This document shows positions 5,397 through 6,509 of a stretch of DNA of 6,509 nt, piece by piece. The position numbers and the translations under genes are program-made. The notes under the pieces were generated by a model. It saw nothing but the letters and a program-made list of their open reading frames with translations. It did not search any database and was not told the origin of the DNA. Location: assembly GCA_947631875.1 (NCBI GenBank), contig CANRMV010000062.1, positions 1 through 6,509 on the forward strand, in the 5' to 3' direction. Source of the DNA: an uncultured Clostridia bacterium. GTDB taxonomy: Bacteria > Bacillota > Clostridia > Christensenellales > UBA1242. Numbering within the stretch: position 1 is the stretch's first letter; each line of letters begins with the position of its first letter.

Positions 5397-5425
5397 TTGT
5401 TTTTTTGCAAAGAATGTGGTATTTT
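5397..5425 (+). promoter_or_regulatory. Possible promoter of the coupling-protein gene
   Basis: TTGTTT (5397-5402), a 17-bp spacer and TATTTT (5420-5425), four of six consensus bases in each box. No terminator is visible after the glycosyltransferase stop at 5379, so readthrough from that gene is an alternative. Confidence 0.35.
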
Positions 5426-5442
5426 AAAGTAAAGGAGACAAA

Positions 5443-6509
5443 ATGAGTAAATTAAAAAAAGCAATTATTTGGTCAACCCTTTTGACAATATTAGGATATG
5501 GCATTGGATTGGGCATTAATTATTTCACAAAACATGAATTCATTATACCAGACAGCCTTTACGACTATATTTCGCTGGTGCTTGCCGCAATCGGTTTCTT
5601 TGGCGGTATTGCGATTGGGCTCACGCTTAACGGCAAGGATAAAAAACCGAAGAAAAACGAGGGCGAAACGGCAAAGGGTGAAAAAGTTGAAATTGCACAC
5701 GATTCAAGTTTTATTTCTGCCGAAAAACTTCGCACCGACCCAGAACTTCTTTATACTACTTGGGACAAACTACCGCTAATGAAACGAACGGGATTTGTCT
5801 TTAGAAATGTTGAAATCCATGGACGATATGAAGTCAACATGAAATTCGAAACCCATGCCCTTGTTATAGGTACTACAGGGACAGGTAAAACACAGATTTT
5901 GGCGGACCCTACGATAAGGATTCTTGCGCACTCTGGCGAGAAACCATCAATCATCATGTCCGACCCAAAAGGCGAACTTTATCAACACAACGCAAACATT
6001 TTGAAAAAAGAGGGATACAAGGTTATTGTTTTGAATCTTGAGGACCCATATTCGTCATCGCGATGGAACCCGATGGAGCTTGCTTTTCGCACCTATCAAA
6101 GAGCGGGCAATCTTGCAAGTGAGGTTAAGAAGTTTACAAACTGTAAACCAAAAGACATGGGCTATGCCACATTCTCCGAAAGCGAACTCAATGGCGTGGA
6201 GTATGGCAATACATGGTATGGGTTTGAGGGCAAGGCATACCCAACCAATGAGATATTAAAAAAAGAACTTGATGCCAGAAGGGCGCAACTTGAAGATGAA
6301 GCAAAGGCCGATTTGAGAAACATTGCCATTTCACTTATCCCGGTGCTCCCGGACAACAAGGACCCATCATGGGCAAGAGGTTGTCAAGACCTTATTACGG
6401 GTATCATGAACGCTATGCTTGAAGATTCGCGAGACCCCGAACTTGGCATGGATATAAACAACTTCAACTTCTTCAACCACGACAAAATTGCAATGCGTAG
6501 AGAGAATAA
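5443..6509 (+). CDS. VirD4/TraG-type conjugative coupling ATPase (3' end beyond window)
   Basis: 355 codons are open to the right edge; GGAGA lies 4 nt before ATG 5443. Two hydrophobic segments at about 7-28 and 43-62 form the membrane anchor, followed by a Lys-rich linker and the ATPase domain. Walker A is GTTGTGKT (143-150), followed by IIMSDPKGEL with D174-P-K-G-E-L179, the signature block of TraG/VirD4 proteins, and NLEDPYSSSRWNPM. Residues about 340-380 of typical relatives and the later Walker B Asp-Glu lie outside the window. Coupling proteins recruit relaxase-bound DNA to a type IV secretion channel at the inner face of the membrane; known family members are about 600-700 residues, so about half is seen. 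It implies a conjugative or mobilisable element extending to the right. Relaxase and channel genes are not in view. Confidence 0.9.
   Translation, partial: MSKLKKAIIWSTLLTILGYGIGLGINYFTKHEFIIPDSLYDYISLVLAAIGFFGGIAIGLTLNGKDKKPKKNEGETAKGEKVEIAHDSSFISAEKLRTDPELLYTTWDKLPLMKRTGFVFRNVEIHGRYEVNMKFETHALVIGTTGTGKTQILADPTIRILAHSGEKPSIIMSDPKGELYQHNANILKKEGYKVIVLNLEDPYSSSRWNPMELAFRTYQRAGNLASEVKKFTNCKPKDMGYATFSESELNGVEYGNTWYGFEGKAYPTNEILKKELDARRAQLEDEAKADLRNIAISLIPVLPDNKDPSWARGCQDLITGIMNAMLEDSRDPELGMDINNFNFFNHDKIAMRREN

Noticed and set aside
1..6509. CRISPR array or mycoplasma genetic code
   Set aside because: No regularly spaced short repeats are present, and genes use TGG for Trp with TGA as a stop (5377-5379).

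Overview
The window looks like a fragment of a low-GC Gram-positive bacterium (Bacillota-like, probably an uncultured gut or host-associated lineage). It is AT-rich overall, genes have strong GGAGG-type ribosome binding sites at 5-7 nt spacing, and promoters are sigma-A-like. TGA is used as a stop and not as Trp, so the mycoplasma code does not apply. The organism assignment is inference from style, not from a marker gene.

Layout. Positions 1-1580 (minus) hold the first 526 codons of a modular, membrane-anchored, collagen-like surface protein that runs off the left edge. Positions 1581-1796 are a 216-bp intergenic region with a perfect 16-bp inverted repeat (1625-1640 and 1763-1778). The repeat brackets about 122 bp that contain a candidate promoter pointing at the surface gene. 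Immediately beyond it lies a complete tyrosine recombinase gene (1797-2711, minus). Recombinase, inverted repeats, internal promoter and surface gene have the arrangement of an invertible-promoter (phase-variation) switch; this is the best candidate for a noteworthy system here. A bidirectional terminator (2851-2883) separates the switch from a two-gene operon of zinc-ribbon proteins (3720 to 2941, minus) driven by a near-consensus promoter.

Positions 3763-4205 hold a tRNA-Arg(UCG) gene (3814-3888, minus). Its 5' half, plus five upstream bases, is repeated exactly (46 bp) 182 bp upstream. Between the copies is a 136-bp GC-rich, GCGA-repetitive, hairpin-forming insert. The good tRNA promoter sits upstream of the broken copy, so the intact tRNA is probably made from a long precursor.

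On the plus strand, a GT4 glycosyltransferase (4206-5379) is split by one frameshift near 4905. It is followed by the N-terminal half of a VirD4/TraG-type conjugative coupling ATPase (5443 to beyond 6509). That gene and the recombinase suggest an accessory or mobile region, but the window does not show element ends that would join them into one element.
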